In this document: positions 44,410 to 54,118 of the stretch, piece by piece
How the letters are laid out: every line of letters starts with the position of its first letter
Position numbering within the stretch: the stretch's first letter is position 1
Source of the DNA: Pseudooceanicola onchidii
GTDB lineage: Bacteria > Pseudomonadota > Alphaproteobacteria > Rhodobacterales > Rhodobacteraceae
Reading direction: 5' to 3'
DNA: 64,000 nt
NCBI RefSeq assembly: GCF_004959925.1
Contig: NZ_SPUW01000003.1
Span: 558,001 to 622,000, forward strand
Notes under the pieces: generated by a model
What the model was told of the DNA's origin: nothing
Seen by the model: the letters and a program-made list of their open reading frames with translations, nothing else
Database searches by the model: none
Position numbers and translations under genes: made by a program

Positions 44410-44652
44410 TCAGTCTTTCCCTGACCGGCGGTCGAGCCTTGCGGCGCGGCCGCCGCGTCGTTTTGCGATCAGCCCCTGCCGGTCCGGCAGTTCGGCCAGC
44501 ACGGCGCGGCGTTCGTCGGGCGACATGCGCGACCAGACGGCGATTTCGTCGATCGACCGCAGGCAGCCGGTGCACAGCCGGGTCGGCGGGTGGATCACGC
44601 AGACCTTGATGCAGGGGCTTTCGATTTCGTCGCGTTTCCAGACCTCGGCCAT
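44410..44652 (-). CDS. DUF1289 small cysteine protein
   Basis: An 80-residue protein with the DUF1289 pattern ESPCIKVCVIHPPTRLCTGC, then LRSIDEIAVWSRMSPDERRA. Four cysteines may bind a metal. It follows ruvX; its ATG at 44652 overlaps the ruvX stop, with a second ATG at 44655 one codon earlier. The Arg-rich C-terminus (RRGGRAARLDRRSGKD) may touch nucleic acid. Function is unknown, but the gene travels with ruvX in Rhodobacterales. Confidence 0.85.
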   Translation of the reverse strand: MAEVWKRDEIESPCIKVCVIHPPTRLCTGCLRSIDEIAVWSRMSPDERRAVLAELPDRQGLIAKRRGGRAARLDRRSGKD

Positions 44653-45134
44653 CATGCGCCCCTTATGTGCCGCAGGCGATCCAGCACGCCCTGCAGGATA
44701 TAGCCCGCCGCGACGTGATCGATCACCTCGGCCCGGCGGCGGCGGGATGTGTCGGCCTCGAGAAGGGCGCGTTCGGCGGCCACGGTCGACAGGCGTTCAT
44801 CCCAGAAGGTGATCGGAAGATCGGCAAAGGCGGGCAGGCGGGTCAGGTTGCGGGCAAAGGCGCGGGTCGACTGACAGCGCGCCCCTTCGGTGCCGTCCAT
44901 GTTGCGGGGCAGGCCCAGCACGAGGCCCCGGATCGACCGCGCCTGCACGATCTTGGCCAGCGCCTCGGCGTCCAGGGTGAACTTCTTGCGGCGGATGGTT
45001 TCCAGCGGCGTGGCGACGGACAGAAAGGTGTCCGAAACCGCGACGCCGATGGTCTTTTCGCCGAAATCCAGCCCGGCGATGGCCTGCATCGGGGGCAGGG
45101 CGTCGGCAAAACCCTCGGTCTCTTCAAAGATCAT
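44652..45134 (-). CDS. ruvX: Putative Holliday-junction resolvase YqgF/RuvX
   Basis: A 160-residue RNase H-fold protein. The acidic triad sits in IAGLDFGEKTIGVAVSD (Asp near 23), LVLGLPRNMDGTEG and WDERLSTVAAERAL. The YqgF family is needed for pre-16S rRNA 5' processing and is also listed as a junction resolvase. Start ATG overlaps the ccmI stop by 4 bp, so the order ccmI-ruvX-DUF1289 is one operon. Confidence 0.92.
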   Translation of the reverse strand: MIFEETEGFADALPPMQAIAGLDFGEKTIGVAVSDTFLSVATPLETIRRKKFTLDAEALAKIVQARSIRGLVLGLPRNMDGTEGARCQSTRAFARNLTRLPAFADLPITFWDERLSTVAAERALLEADTSRRRRAEVIDHVAAGYILQGVLDRLRHIRGA

Positions 45135-46378
45135 TCGGTGGCCCCTTCTTCGGGCAGGCTTGCGGCGGCGGCGGCGATTTCATCCAGCGCGGCGGGGGTG
45201 GCGGCAAAGACCTGCCGGGCTTCGCGGGCGATGGCGCGGGCGCGGGTGACCTCGCCCAGCACACCGTAGGCGCGGATCAGGCGGGCCCATTCCGCCGGGC
45301 TGCCGCCCTGCGTCGCCAGCCGGTCCGACAGGCGCGAGACCATGCCGCGGATCATCTCCTGCCGGTCCTCGTCGCTCAGGTCCTGGGCGTTGGCCATGTC
45401 ATCGGCCGTGGGGCCTGCCAGCGTTTCGATCGGGCGGGGCTGTTCGTAATCGACCCCGGCAAGCGATGCGACCTCGTCGATCTGGGCGCGGATCGGGGCG
45501 ATCCAGGGCGCGTCCTCGGGCCCCTCGCGCAGCAGCCTGTCCCACAGGCGGAAGGTGACATCGGCGCGGCCGTTCTGCCGCATCATCAGGCCCATGTAAT
45601 AGAGCGCGGGGGCCAGTTTCGCATCCCGGGCCAGCGCTGCACGCAGGGCGCCTTCGGCCTCGGGCGACACGTATCCGCCCGCCGCCAGGATCAGCATGTC
45701 GCCATAGGCCAGGTAATCCTCGGCCGTGGCGGCATCACCCTTGACCGACAGCACCCGTTCCTGCGCGCCATAGCCCGCCTGGAAATTGCCCAGGGCGGCT
45801 TCGTTGCGCGCCAGAAGTTGCAGCCCCTGCAGGTCCTCGGGCCGGTCGGCCACGGCATCGCGCAGCTTCTGGATCAGCTCTTCGAACTCGGGCGGCGGGG
45901 CATCTTGCGGGCCAAGCGCCCCGGCGGGCACGGCGGCTTCGGCCTCGGCCTGGCTGGGGCGCGATTCCATCCGGTCGGCGGCCATCGCCAGGCGCTGCTG
46001 CAACCCCATGTCCGGATAGCCCGGCGCGCCAAGCGACGCGTAAAGCGCCAGCGGCAGGGCGACCAGCGCGACCAGCAGGGCGGTCACCAGCGCGGGCCGG
46101 ATACGGGCGGGTTCCTGCGTCGTCGTCGCGCCGCCGGTGCGGGTGTCGGCGGCGATCAGGCGGCGGGCGATTTCGGCGCGCAGGCGGTCGGCTTCCTCGT
46201 CCGGGATGACGCCGCGCGCGCGGTCGCGGTCGACCTCTTCCAGCTGCTTGCGGTACAGGCCCAGATCCTGCGCGGCGTCGTCGCTGTCGCTGCCGGTGTC
46301 GCGCGCGCGCAGCACGGCCAGGCCGATCACGGCGGCGACGGCCAGGGACATGGCGGCGGGAAGGATCCAGTCGAGCAT
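45131..46378 (-). CDS. ccmI: Cytochrome c biogenesis protein CcmI
   Basis: A 415-residue membrane-anchored haem-lyase partner that delivers apocytochrome c to CcmF/H. It has an N-terminal helix (MLDWILPAAMSLAVAAVIGL), the conserved YRKQLEEVDRDRARGVIPDE segment, a second helix near 100-120 (ALVTALLVALVALPLALYAS) and a TPR-like periplasmic half. ATG 46378 fits the helix; the earlier frame is not coding-like. Leads the ruvX-DUF1289 operon. Confidence 0.9.
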   Translation of the reverse strand: MLDWILPAAMSLAVAAVIGLAVLRARDTGSDSDDAAQDLGLYRKQLEEVDRDRARGVIPDEEADRLRAEIARRLIAADTRTGGATTTQEPARIRPALVTALLVALVALPLALYASLGAPGYPDMGLQQRLAMAADRMESRPSQAEAEAAVPAGALGPQDAPPPEFEELIQKLRDAVADRPEDLQGLQLLARNEAALGNFQAGYGAQERVLSVKGDAATAEDYLAYGDMLILAAGGYVSPEAEGALRAALARDAKLAPALYYMGLMMRQNGRADVTFRLWDRLLREGPEDAPWIAPIRAQIDEVASLAGVDYEQPRPIETLAGPTADDMANAQDLSDEDRQEMIRGMVSRLSDRLATQGGSPAEWARLIRAYGVLGEVTRARAIAREARQVFAATPAALDEIAAAAASLPEEGATE

Positions 46379-46643
46379 TCGGGTCACGGTCCGGCAATTG
46401 CGTTCCGACCCATCTAACGACCCCCGAGGCACGGAAAAAGGACAAAAACCCGTGAGCGACGGTTTGCCCCGTCTGCGATCACCGTGACGATTGCCCTGTG
46501 GACCGTGGTGAAAATCGCCCGCGTCGGGTCCGTGGCGACCTCGTGTCGGGATCGGACGCGAAAACGACGCATTGCGGCAGGGTTCCCACGGGCCAATTGG
46601 TATGGCTGACTGACAGGACCGCAATCCCAAGGGAGTCGCCCCC

Positions 46644-47891
46644 ATGAAACGCTATTCCGCCTTTGCCATTGCCCGTGAAGCGATGCGGGACCATTCGGGC
46701 TGGAAGCGCGCCTGGGAAAAGGCACAGCCCAAGGCCCGGTATGACGTCATCATCATCGGCGCGGGCGGGCATGGCCTTGCGACGGCCTATTACCTTGGCA
46801 AGAACTTCGGCATCACCAATGTCGCGGTGCTGGAAAAGGGCTGGCTGGGTGGCGGCAACACGGGTCGCAACACCACGATCATCCGGTCGAACTATCTTCA
46901 GGATCCCTCGGCGGCGATCTATGAAAAGGCGCGGTCGCTGTATGAAACGCTCAGCCAGGATCTGAACTACAACATCATGTTCAGCCCGCGCGGCGTCATC
47001 ATGCTGGCCCAGACCGAACACGAGGTGCGCGGCTACAAGCGGACCGCGCAGGCCAATGCGCTGCAGGGCGTGACCACAGAATTCATCAGCCCCGAGCGGG
47101 TGAAGGAAATCGTGCCGATCATCCGGCTCGACGGGCCGCGCTATCCGGTGCTGGGCGGGCTGTGGCAGGAACGCGGCGGCACGGCGCGTCACGATGCGGT
47201 GGCCTGGGGCTATGCGCGGGCCTGTTCGGCCATGGGCATGGACATCATCCAGCAATGCGAAGTGACAGGCATAAAGTCGGAAAACGGCAAGGTTGTCGGC
47301 GTCCAGACGTCCAAGGGCGATATTGGATGTTCGAAATTGGGAATCGTTGTCGCGGGCCATTCGGGCGTGATGGCCGACAAGGCGGGCTTCCGTCTGCCGA
47401 TCGAATCGGTGGCGCTTCAGGCGCTGGTGTCGGAACCGATCAAGCCCTGCATGGACGTCGTGGTGATGGCGAACACCGTGCACGGCTACATGTCGCAGTC
47501 CGACAAGGGCGAGATGGTGATCGGCGGCGGCGCGGACGGCTACAACAACTATACGCAGCGCGGGTCGTTCCACCACATCGAGGAAACGGTGCGCGCGCTG
47601 GTCGAAACCTTTCCGATGATCTCTCGGCTCAAGATGCTGCGGCAGTGGGGTGGGATCGTCGACATGACCGGGGATCGTTCGCCCATCATCTCTCCGACGC
47701 CGCTGGATGGCTGTTTCATCAACTGTGGCTGGGGCACCGGCGGGTTCAAGGCGATCCCGGGCTCGGGCTGGGCCATGGCCGAACTGATGGCCAGGGGGCA
47801 GCACGGGCCGCTGTCGGCCGAATTCGGGCTGGATCGGTTCCGTCAGGGCCGCTTCGTCGACGAAAGCGTCGCCGCCGGGGTGGCGCACTGA
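46644..47891 (+). CDS. soxB: Sarcosine oxidase beta subunit
   Basis: A 415-residue FAD-binding subunit of the heterotetrameric oxidase that converts sarcosine to glycine and formaldehyde/methylene-folate with hydrogen peroxide. The dinucleotide fold is YDVIIIGAGGHGLATAYYLG at about 33-52; KGWLGGGNTGRNTTIIRSNY is the covalent/flavin-side segment, and GWGTGGFKAIPGSGWAMAEL lies near the end. The other subunits are downstream but separated by 1.3 kb holding an inverted gene. The 265-base upstream region holds no gene. Confidence 0.93.
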   Translation: MKRYSAFAIAREAMRDHSGWKRAWEKAQPKARYDVIIIGAGGHGLATAYYLGKNFGITNVAVLEKGWLGGGNTGRNTTIIRSNYLQDPSAAIYEKARSLYETLSQDLNYNIMFSPRGVIMLAQTEHEVRGYKRTAQANALQGVTTEFISPERVKEIVPIIRLDGPRYPVLGGLWQERGGTARHDAVAWGYARACSAMGMDIIQQCEVTGIKSENGKVVGVQTSKGDIGCSKLGIVVAGHSGVMADKAGFRLPIESVALQALVSEPIKPCMDVVVMANTVHGYMSQSDKGEMVIGGGADGYNNYTQRGSFHHIEETVRALVETFPMISRLKMLRQWGGIVDMTGDRSPIISPTPLDGCFINCGWGTGGFKAIPGSGWAMAELMARGQHGPLSAEFGLDRFRQGRFVDESVAAGVAH

Positions 47892-47923
47892 TCATGTCGC
47901 GCGCCGTCGGTCATATCGACGTG

Positions 47924-48331
47924 TTACTGGGCTGCCATGCGGCGGGCGCTGGCCATGGCCTGCAGTTCGCTCTGGGCGGCTTCGATGTCGCGCAGGGCGT
48001 TGGCCTTGGCGTTGACCGGGGCGTCATGGGCCTCGGCCAGCGCGGCGACAAGCGCCTGCGGGTCTTCGCCGCCGGGCAGATAGGCCGAGGCGAAGCCGAC
48101 CAGCCCGTTGCGGATCGCATGGGCGAAGCCGCGGTCATAGGGCACCTGGTCGCGCATGGACCGGTCGGCGTAGCCGAAGTAGAGCGGCACGTTGCGGTCA
48201 CTGCCCCGCGTGCCGATCAGGGCGAAGAGCCCCGGCCGGTCGGGCAGGCTGGTGATATCCGCATGGGACACGAAGGCGATCTTGGGACAGTCGAGCCCCG
48301 CGCCGGTGGAGAAAAGGATCTGCTTGCTCAT
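47924..48331 (-). CDS. Hypothetical protein inserted between soxB and soxD
   Basis: A 135-residue soluble protein, unrecognised: STGAGLDCPKIAFVSHADIT, then LIGTRGSDRNVPLYFGYADR and an Ala/Glu-rich C-terminal helix (ALRDIEAAQSELQAMASARR). ATG 48331 has GAGG 7 bases upstream. It runs opposite to the sox genes, so the sox operon is split here; this may be an old insertion or a regulator of unknown type. Confidence 0.65.
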   Translation of the reverse strand: MSKQILFSTGAGLDCPKIAFVSHADITSLPDRPGLFALIGTRGSDRNVPLYFGYADRSMRDQVPYDRGFAHAIRNGLVGFASAYLPGGEDPQALVAALAEAHDAPVNAKANALRDIEAAQSELQAMASARRMAAQ

Positions 48332-48600
48332 GCCTTGGCCTCTTGTGTTGCTGGTCGCGTCGAGGATCTTCTGAAAATCGTACCACCACATTTGGTGGGA
48401 CCGATAACGGAAACACACGAGCCCGGGGGTGATTCCGCCCGGATGCTCAATATGTCGCCAAAACGCGTCACGCCTTGCCAAAGTTCCTGCGTGACCGGTG
48501 ACAGAACCATGAAGGCGGCGGGATCCCGCGCGGCGGCATGGAACAAAACCGGGCGTCTGCCTGTTGTGTGGTCAAACGAAACGAATTCGGAGACCGCAAA

Positions 48601-48915
48601 ATGGCCGACCGCACTGTTGAATACCACAATAACTCCACCGAAACCCGCCGTGGCGGCTCTGGTGCCCTCGCATTTGTCGTTGGTGCACTGGTCGTCCTTG
48701 TCGCCGTCATCGCCTATGTCATCTTCGGCTCTGACGCTGATTTCACGCCCGAGGCGTCTGCGCCCTCGAACATCGAAATCAACACCAATGCCGATAGCGC
48801 CGCTGCTGGCGGGTCCGAGGCTGCAGCCCCGGCCGCTGATGCGGACGCGGATGCAAGCGCCAATGCCCCCGCAGACGGTGGCGCATCGGCTGGTGCAGCG
48901 GCAACGGCCGACTGA
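48601..48915 (+). CDS. Small membrane protein with Ala/Asp-rich tail
   Basis: A 104-residue protein: polar start (MADRTVEYHNNSTETRRGGS), one helix ALAFVVGALVVLVAVIAYVI and a low-complexity Ala/Asp/Ser tail outside the membrane. No family recognised. GGAGA precedes the ATG. It sits between the split sox genes. Its tail resembles the acidic linkers of other envelope proteins in this window. Confidence 0.65.
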   Translation: MADRTVEYHNNSTETRRGGSGALAFVVGALVVLVAVIAYVIFGSDADFTPEASAPSNIEINTNADSAAAGGSEAAAPAADADADASANAPADGGASAGAAATAD

Positions 48916-49209
48916 CACCCTGCTATCGTCTTTTGACGACATGACCCGGTCATGGCCTGCGCGCCATGGCCGGGTTTTGCATGTCGGGGCAGGGGGTGCA
49001 CAGCGCCCGTCGGCGGAAATCCGCGGAAAAGGCCCTGTTCTTTCAACCGCTTCTCGGAACCTTGCCCGTGCGGCCCGCGTTACCCCTTCACTGCCTGGGA
49101 AGAAGGCACCTGCCTCTTTTTCCCTTGTCCCTTACCTGTCTACTGGGCCGGATGCTTCGTGCGTCCGGCCTTTTTTCGTGCGCGCGACATTCGCGCGGAA
49201 GGAGGCCCC

Positions 49210-49539
49210 ATGCTGATCCTCACCTGTCCCTATTGCGGCGTCACCTCGGAAGAGACCGAATTTCACGGCGGGGGCGAAGCGCACCTGAAACGCGAAGGGC
49301 CCGGATCGGACGATCAGGCCTTCGAGGGCTACCTGTTCCACCGCGAAAACCCGTATGGCGTGCATTTCGAACGTTGGCGGCACGTCTATGGCTGCGGCAA
49401 GTGGTTCCATGCTGCCCGCGACACCCAGACGCTTGAGGTTTTCGGCACCTACAGCGCGCAGGTGACGACCCCGCCCGAAGATCTTCTGGCCGTGATCCGC
49501 GACAAGCGGCCCGGCTGGCAGTGGCGCGACCTTGCCTGA
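49210..49539 (+). CDS. soxD: Sarcosine oxidase delta subunit
   Basis: A 109-residue zinc-binding subunit. The metal site is ILTCPYCGVTSEETEFHGGG with partner residues HVYGCGKWFHAARD; the family's zinc ligands are three Cys and one His. AAGGAGG lies just before the ATG. First of the soxDAG run; the soxA gene starts 48 bp downstream. Confidence 0.93.
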   Translation: MLILTCPYCGVTSEETEFHGGGEAHLKREGPGSDDQAFEGYLFHRENPYGVHFERWRHVYGCGKWFHAARDTQTLEVFGTYSAQVTTPPEDLLAVIRDKRPGWQWRDLA

Positions 49540-49587
49540 CCCCGCACGACCCGACGACCAAGGCCCCAGATCAAGAGGCACGACGAC

Positions 49588-52587
49588 ATGAGCACCCGAC
49601 TGAATACCGGCGGTCACCGCATCGACCGCTCTGCGCCGGTCACCTTTTCCTTCAATGGCAAGACGTTGAAGGGCTACCGGGGGGATACGCTGGCCTCTGC
49701 GCTGCTGGCCAATGACCAGATGATGCTGGGCCGGTCGTTCAAGTACCACCGCCCGCGCGGCCTTGTCGCCAGCGGGGCAGAGGAGCCGAACGCGCTTCTG
49801 GGGGTCGGCGAAGATGGCCGGTTCGAACCGAACCAACGCGCCACCACGCAAGAGGTCTTCAACGGCCTCGTCTCGACCTCGCAGAACCATTGGCCAAGCC
49901 TTGAGTTCGACATCGGAGAGATCAACTCCAAGCTCTCGCGGTTCTTCCCGGCGGGCTTTTATTACAAGACGTTCATGTGGCCGCGCAGCTTCTGGAAGCA
50001 CGTGTTCGAACCGGTGATCCGCCAGTCCGCCGGTCTGGGCAAGGCGCCGCAGGATGCGGATGCCGACACGTATGAGCATTACTACCACTTCTGCGACGTG
50101 CTGGTGATCGGCGGCGGGATCGCGGGGCTGGCGGCGGCGCTGGCGGCGGCCTCGGGCGGGGCGAAGGTCACGTTGCTGGAACAGGGTCCGATGCTGGGCG
50201 GCCGCACGCTGGTCGACGAAGATCCGGCGCTGGCGGCTGAGATCGCGGGCATGGTCGCGACCCTGCAGGCGATGGAAAACGTCCGCATCCTGACCCGCTG
50301 CATGGGCGCGGGCGTCTATGACCATGGCTACGTGCTGGGCTATGAACGGCTGACCGATCACCTGGATGCCAAGGACGGCCCGCGCCATCGCCTGTGGCGG
50401 ATCCGCGCCGGGCAGGTAGTCACCGCGACGGGGGCGATCGAACGCCCGCTGTCCTTTGCCGGGAACGATGTGCCGGGCGTCATGCTGGCCTCGGCGGTGC
50501 GCGATTACCTGGTCGATTACGGCGTGTCCGTCGGGGACCGCACCGTGGTCGTGACCAACAACGACGACGCCTATCTGACGGCAATCAAGCTGGTCGAGGC
50601 CGGGCTTACCGTGCCCGCGATCCTGGATGCGCGCGAAGGCGGGGCCGGGGCGCTTGGCACCCTGGCCGAAGCCAAGGGGATCCGCGTGCTCAAGGGCCAT
50701 GGCATCGCCAAGGTCAAAGGCCGCAAGCGCGTCACCGGCGTGGCCGTCTGCCGCCAGACCGGCGAAGGCGCCGTGACCGAGGAGATCGCCTGTGACGCGG
50801 TCGCCATGTCCGGCGGCTGGTCCCCGGTGGTGCACCTGTGGTCGCACTGCGGCGGCAAGCTTCTTTGGGACACCGACCAGGCCATGTTCCGCCCCGACGC
50901 GACCCGCCCGCCCAGGGGCTCGGACGGCGAGGCCTTCGTGCGCGTCGCCGGGATCGCGAATGGCGTGATGGACCTGGACGCCGTGCTGGACGACGCCGTG
51001 GCGCAGGGCCTTGCGGCGGCACAGGCCGTAGGCCAGGCGGGCACGACCCCCGCCGATCTGCCCGCGCTGACCGCCCGGGACGATCGCCCGACCGAACCTG
51101 TCTGGCTCATGCCGGCCTCGGCCAAGCGTGACCTGCGTGCCAAGGCCTGGCTCGATTACCAGAACGACGTCAAGGTGACGGACGTGCAGCTGGCCGCGCA
51201 GGAAGGTTACGAGTCGGTCGAACACGCCAAGCGCTACACCACGCTCGGCATGGCGACGGATCAGGGGAAACTCTCGAACATCAACGGCTTGGCGATCCTG
51301 TCTGGCGCGCTGGACACGCCGATCCCGCAGGTCGGCACCACGACCTTCCGCCCGCCCTATACGCCCATTTCCATGGGCTCTATCGCGGGTGAGGCACGCG
51401 GAGAAACCTTCCAGCCGCTGCGCCGCACCCCCATGCACGCCTGGCACGAAGCCAACGGCGCGGTCTTCGAACCCGTCGGTCACTGGCGCCGCCCCTACAC
51501 CTACCTGCGCGCGGGCGAGGACAAGCACGCGGCGGTCGAGCGTGAGATCATCCAGACGCGCAACGCGCTTGGGCTGCTCGATGCCTCGACGCTTGGCAAG
51601 CTGATCGTCAAGGGACCGGATGCGGGCCGGTTCATGGACATGATGTACACCAACATGATGTCCAACCTGAAACCGGGCAAATGCCGCTATGGGCTGATGT
51701 GTTCGGAAAACGGGTTCCTGATGGACGATGGCGTTGTCGCCAAGTGGGACGAGGACACTTACCTCTGCCACACCACCACCGGCGGCGCGGATCGCATCCA
51801 CGCCCATATGGAGGAATGGCTGCAGACCGAATGGTGGGACTGGGACGTCTGGGTCGTGAACGCAACCGAACAGTACGGCCAGATCGCCGTGGTCGGCCCG
51901 CAGGCCCGCACCGTGCTGGAGAAACTGGGCGCGACGGGCGTGTCGAACGAAGACTTCCCCTTCATGACCTTCCAGGACCACGTTCTGGCGGGGATCCAGG
52001 CGCGAGTCTACCGGATCTCGTTCTCGGGCGAGCTGTCCTATGAAATCGCCGTGCCCGCGGGCCAGGCGCTGGCGCTCTGGCAGGCGCTGCTCGACGCCGG
52101 GGCCGAGTTCAACGTCATGCCCTACGGGACCGAGGCGCTGCACGTGATGCGGGCCGAAAAGGGCTTCATCATGATCGGGGACGAAACCGACGGCACGGTG
52201 ATCCCGCAGGACCTTGGGCTCAACTGGGCGATTTCCAAGAAGAAAGAGGACTTCATTGGCAAGCGCGCCCAGCTGCGCGACGACATGGCGCGCCCCGATC
52301 GGTGGAAGCTGGTGGGGCTCGAGACGCTCAACGGATCGACCCTGCCGGACGGCGCCTATGCGGTGGCAGCGGGCACCAACGCCAATGGCCAGCGCAATGT
52401 CGAGGGGCGCGTGACCTCGACCTACCATTCGCCGACGCTCCGGCGCGGCATCGCCATGGGGCTCGTTCTGAACGGCCCCGACCGGATGGGCGAGACCATC
52501 CAGTTCAACAAGGTCGACGGCACGACAATCCCGACCAAGATCGTCGATCCGGTGTTCTACGACAAGGAAGGGACAAAGAATGTCTGA
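49588..52587 (+). CDS. soxA: Sarcosine oxidase alpha subunit
   Basis: A 999-residue subunit. It starts with a 2Fe-2S-ferredoxin-like fold (TFSFNGKTLKGYRGDTLASA and GRSFKYHRPRGLVASGAEEP), then a NAD-binding domain VLVIGGGIAGLAAALAAASG (about 171-190) and the C-terminal GcvT/aminomethyltransferase domain (about 610-990) that binds folate. It forms the catalytic core with soxB. The 8-bp overlap with soxG fits one operon. Confidence 0.95.
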   Translation: MSTRLNTGGHRIDRSAPVTFSFNGKTLKGYRGDTLASALLANDQMMLGRSFKYHRPRGLVASGAEEPNALLGVGEDGRFEPNQRATTQEVFNGLVSTSQNHWPSLEFDIGEINSKLSRFFPAGFYYKTFMWPRSFWKHVFEPVIRQSAGLGKAPQDADADTYEHYYHFCDVLVIGGGIAGLAAALAAASGGAKVTLLEQGPMLGGRTLVDEDPALAAEIAGMVATLQAMENVRILTRCMGAGVYDHGYVLGYERLTDHLDAKDGPRHRLWRIRAGQVVTATGAIERPLSFAGNDVPGVMLASAVRDYLVDYGVSVGDRTVVVTNNDDAYLTAIKLVEAGLTVPAILDAREGGAGALGTLAEAKGIRVLKGHGIAKVKGRKRVTGVAVCRQTGEGAVTEEIACDAVAMSGGWSPVVHLWSHCGGKLLWDTDQAMFRPDATRPPRGSDGEAFVRVAGIANGVMDLDAVLDDAVAQGLAAAQAVGQAGTTPADLPALTARDDRPTEPVWLMPASAKRDLRAKAWLDYQNDVKVTDVQLAAQEGYESVEHAKRYTTLGMATDQGKLSNINGLAILSGALDTPIPQVGTTTFRPPYTPISMGSIAGEARGETFQPLRRTPMHAWHEANGAVFEPVGHWRRPYTYLRAGEDKHAAVEREIIQTRNALGLLDASTLGKLIVKGPDAGRFMDMMYTNMMSNLKPGKCRYGLMCSENGFLMDDGVVAKWDEDTYLCHTTTGGADRIHAHMEEWLQTEWWDWDVWVVNATEQYGQIAVVGPQARTVLEKLGATGVSNEDFPFMTFQDHVLAGIQARVYRISFSGELSYEIAVPAGQALALWQALLDAGAEFNVMPYGTEALHVMRAEKGFIMIGDETDGTVIPQDLGLNWAISKKKEDFIGKRAQLRDDMARPDRWKLVGLETLNGSTLPDGAYAVAAGTNANGQRNVEGRVTSTYHSPTLRRGIAMGLVLNGPDRMGETIQFNKVDGTTIPTKIVDPVFYDKEGTKNV

Positions 52588-53143
52588 TCCCGTAACCGCC
52601 CTTTCCAACGCCGTGGCCGAGGGCCCCGTGCGCGTCGCGGAAACCGGCCCCCACGGCATGATCACCCTGCGCGGCGATCTGTCGTCGGATGCCGTCGCAG
52701 CCGCCGTTCAGTCCGCGACCGGCGTTGCGGTCCCCGAGGTCCGGCGCCTGTCCAGCGCGGGCGACCGGTCCATCCTGTGGATGAGCCCCGACGAGGCGAT
52801 GATCCTTGTCCCCCGGGCCGAGGTGGCGCAGATCGTGACCGCGCTGACCCAGGCACTTGGCACCGCCCATGCGCTGGTCGCCGACATGTCCGACGCCCGC
52901 GCGCGGTTCCGTCTGACCGGCGAGGACGCGCACCTGCGCGAGGTCATGGTCCGGCTCGCCCCCGTCGACATGGACCGCTTCGAGACCGGAGAGATCCGCC
53001 GCACCCGCCTGGCCCAGATCCCCGTCGCCCTGTGGATGCCCGAGCCCGGCGCCATCGAGCTGATCTGCTTCCGATCCGTCGCAAAATATGCGTTCGACGT
53101 GCTGACGGTGGCGGCGTCGTCAGCGCGGGTTTTCGCCGAATGA
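52580..53143 (+). CDS. soxG: Sarcosine oxidase gamma subunit
   Basis: A 187-residue subunit of the GcvT-like gamma type. ILWMSPDEAMILVPRAEVAQ, the segment RRTRLAQIPVALWMPEPGAI and CFRSVAKYAFDVL are family-like. It closes the heterotetramer and the operon. The ATG lies inside the soxA stop region. Confidence 0.9.
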   Translation: MSDPVTALSNAVAEGPVRVAETGPHGMITLRGDLSSDAVAAAVQSATGVAVPEVRRLSSAGDRSILWMSPDEAMILVPRAEVAQIVTALTQALGTAHALVADMSDARARFRLTGEDAHLREVMVRLAPVDMDRFETGEIRRTRLAQIPVALWMPEPGAIELICFRSVAKYAFDVLTVAASSARVFAE

Positions 53144-53567
53144 CTCTGTGTGACAGGCGGTTAAATGCCTGTTGCATTTGTATCTTTTAGCGCAGTTGAC
53201 GTGCCTGATTCGCGGTTGATGTGCGTTTGTTTCCCGAGCCGGGACGATGACTGCCTGGGGGCGCAACTGTTCGCACTTGCAGCGTGATGCCTCCCACTCG
53301 CCGAGCTCTTGGCACGCCACGGTCTGCCTTTTTTTTGTCCAGATTAGCCTTTTGTCAGATAGTTCAAACGCCGTCGGACAAGAGTCGGCGTCTCTGATAA
53401 CGTTAGAAATAAGGCTGAAGACGCTGTGGTGGGCGAGGGGGGGGGCGCCCGGTTTTCGCCACATTCACCTTGCGGCAACAGGTGTCACGCGGTAAAACAG
53501 AAGGACGGAAGAAGCATTTCTTCATTCATTTGAGCCGTCGACACGGCCAACAACGAGGATTATAACT
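53144..53567. other. Intergenic, promoter region of VPLPA-CTERM gene
   Basis: About 420 bases between soxG and the sorted protein gene. AT content rises toward the right end. No stress motif, RNA gene or hairpin was recognised; an AGGAT lies 6 bases before the downstream ATG. Confidence 0.4.
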
Positions 53568-54095
53568 ATGTTCGCACGGAATACCCTTGCTGCTGCCTTC
53601 GTCGCCGCAGCTCTTCCGTTTGCAGCGTCAGCTGCGACGGTTGATGTTACTTCCCCCACAGCATCCGCAGGTAGCTACAACGACGGAGACACCGTTTTCG
53701 GCATCATGGTCGGTGACAGCATCGACGCGAATATCATTTCGGAAGGTGGTGACTCTAGCATCACGACCTACTATGACTTCACGCCGGCTCTCGGCAAGGC
53801 TACTTTGTTCCTTGCTGTGAACAGCAATGACATCGGTGGTTATGGTTCGCTGTCCGTATCTGTTGAAGATATTGCAGGCACCGTCTACACGTCGTTCTTC
53901 GGCTCGCAAGAAGCGCAGTTCACCGTTGACGCCATTTCGCCGATCAAGGTGGTTTTCAGCTGGTCCGGTACTCCCGCTTTGGGTGAGAGCTTCAACTATG
54001 ATCTGTCGATCTCTGAAGTTCCCGTTCCCGCCGCAGGCTTCCTGCTGCTCGGTGGTCTGGGCGCGCTGGCGGCACGTAAGCGTCGCAAGTCCTGA
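53568..54095 (+). CDS. VPLPA-CTERM surface-sorted protein
   Basis: A 175-residue exported protein. The Sec signal peptide MFARNTLAAAFVAAALPFAA is followed by a Thr/Ser/Gly-rich beta domain. The C-terminus VPVPAAGFLLLGGLGALAAR with RKRRKS is the VPLPA-CTERM sorting signal, recognised by an exosortase system in Rhodobacterales biofilm or EPS loci. The sorting enzyme is not in the window. A strong terminator follows. Confidence 0.88.
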   Translation: MFARNTLAAAFVAAALPFAASAATVDVTSPTASAGSYNDGDTVFGIMVGDSIDANIISEGGDSSITTYYDFTPALGKATLFLAVNSNDIGGYGSLSVSVEDIAGTVYTSFFGSQEAQFTVDAISPIKVVFSWSGTPALGESFNYDLSISEVPVPAAGFLLLGGLGALAARKRRKS

Positions 54096-54118
54096 TTTCG
54101 GGATCAAAGTCTGAGATT

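Noticed and set aside
43457-44575. A 372-codon minus-strand frame over the acidic protein gene
   Set aside because: The plus-strand frame has a ribosome site, helix and acidic body; the complement shows only the mirrored composition.
49132-52665. A 1177-codon open frame on the minus strand opposite soxA
   Set aside because: It is a composition shadow of the highly GC-rich soxA gene. It has no ribosome site or recognisable domain, and soxA itself is certain.
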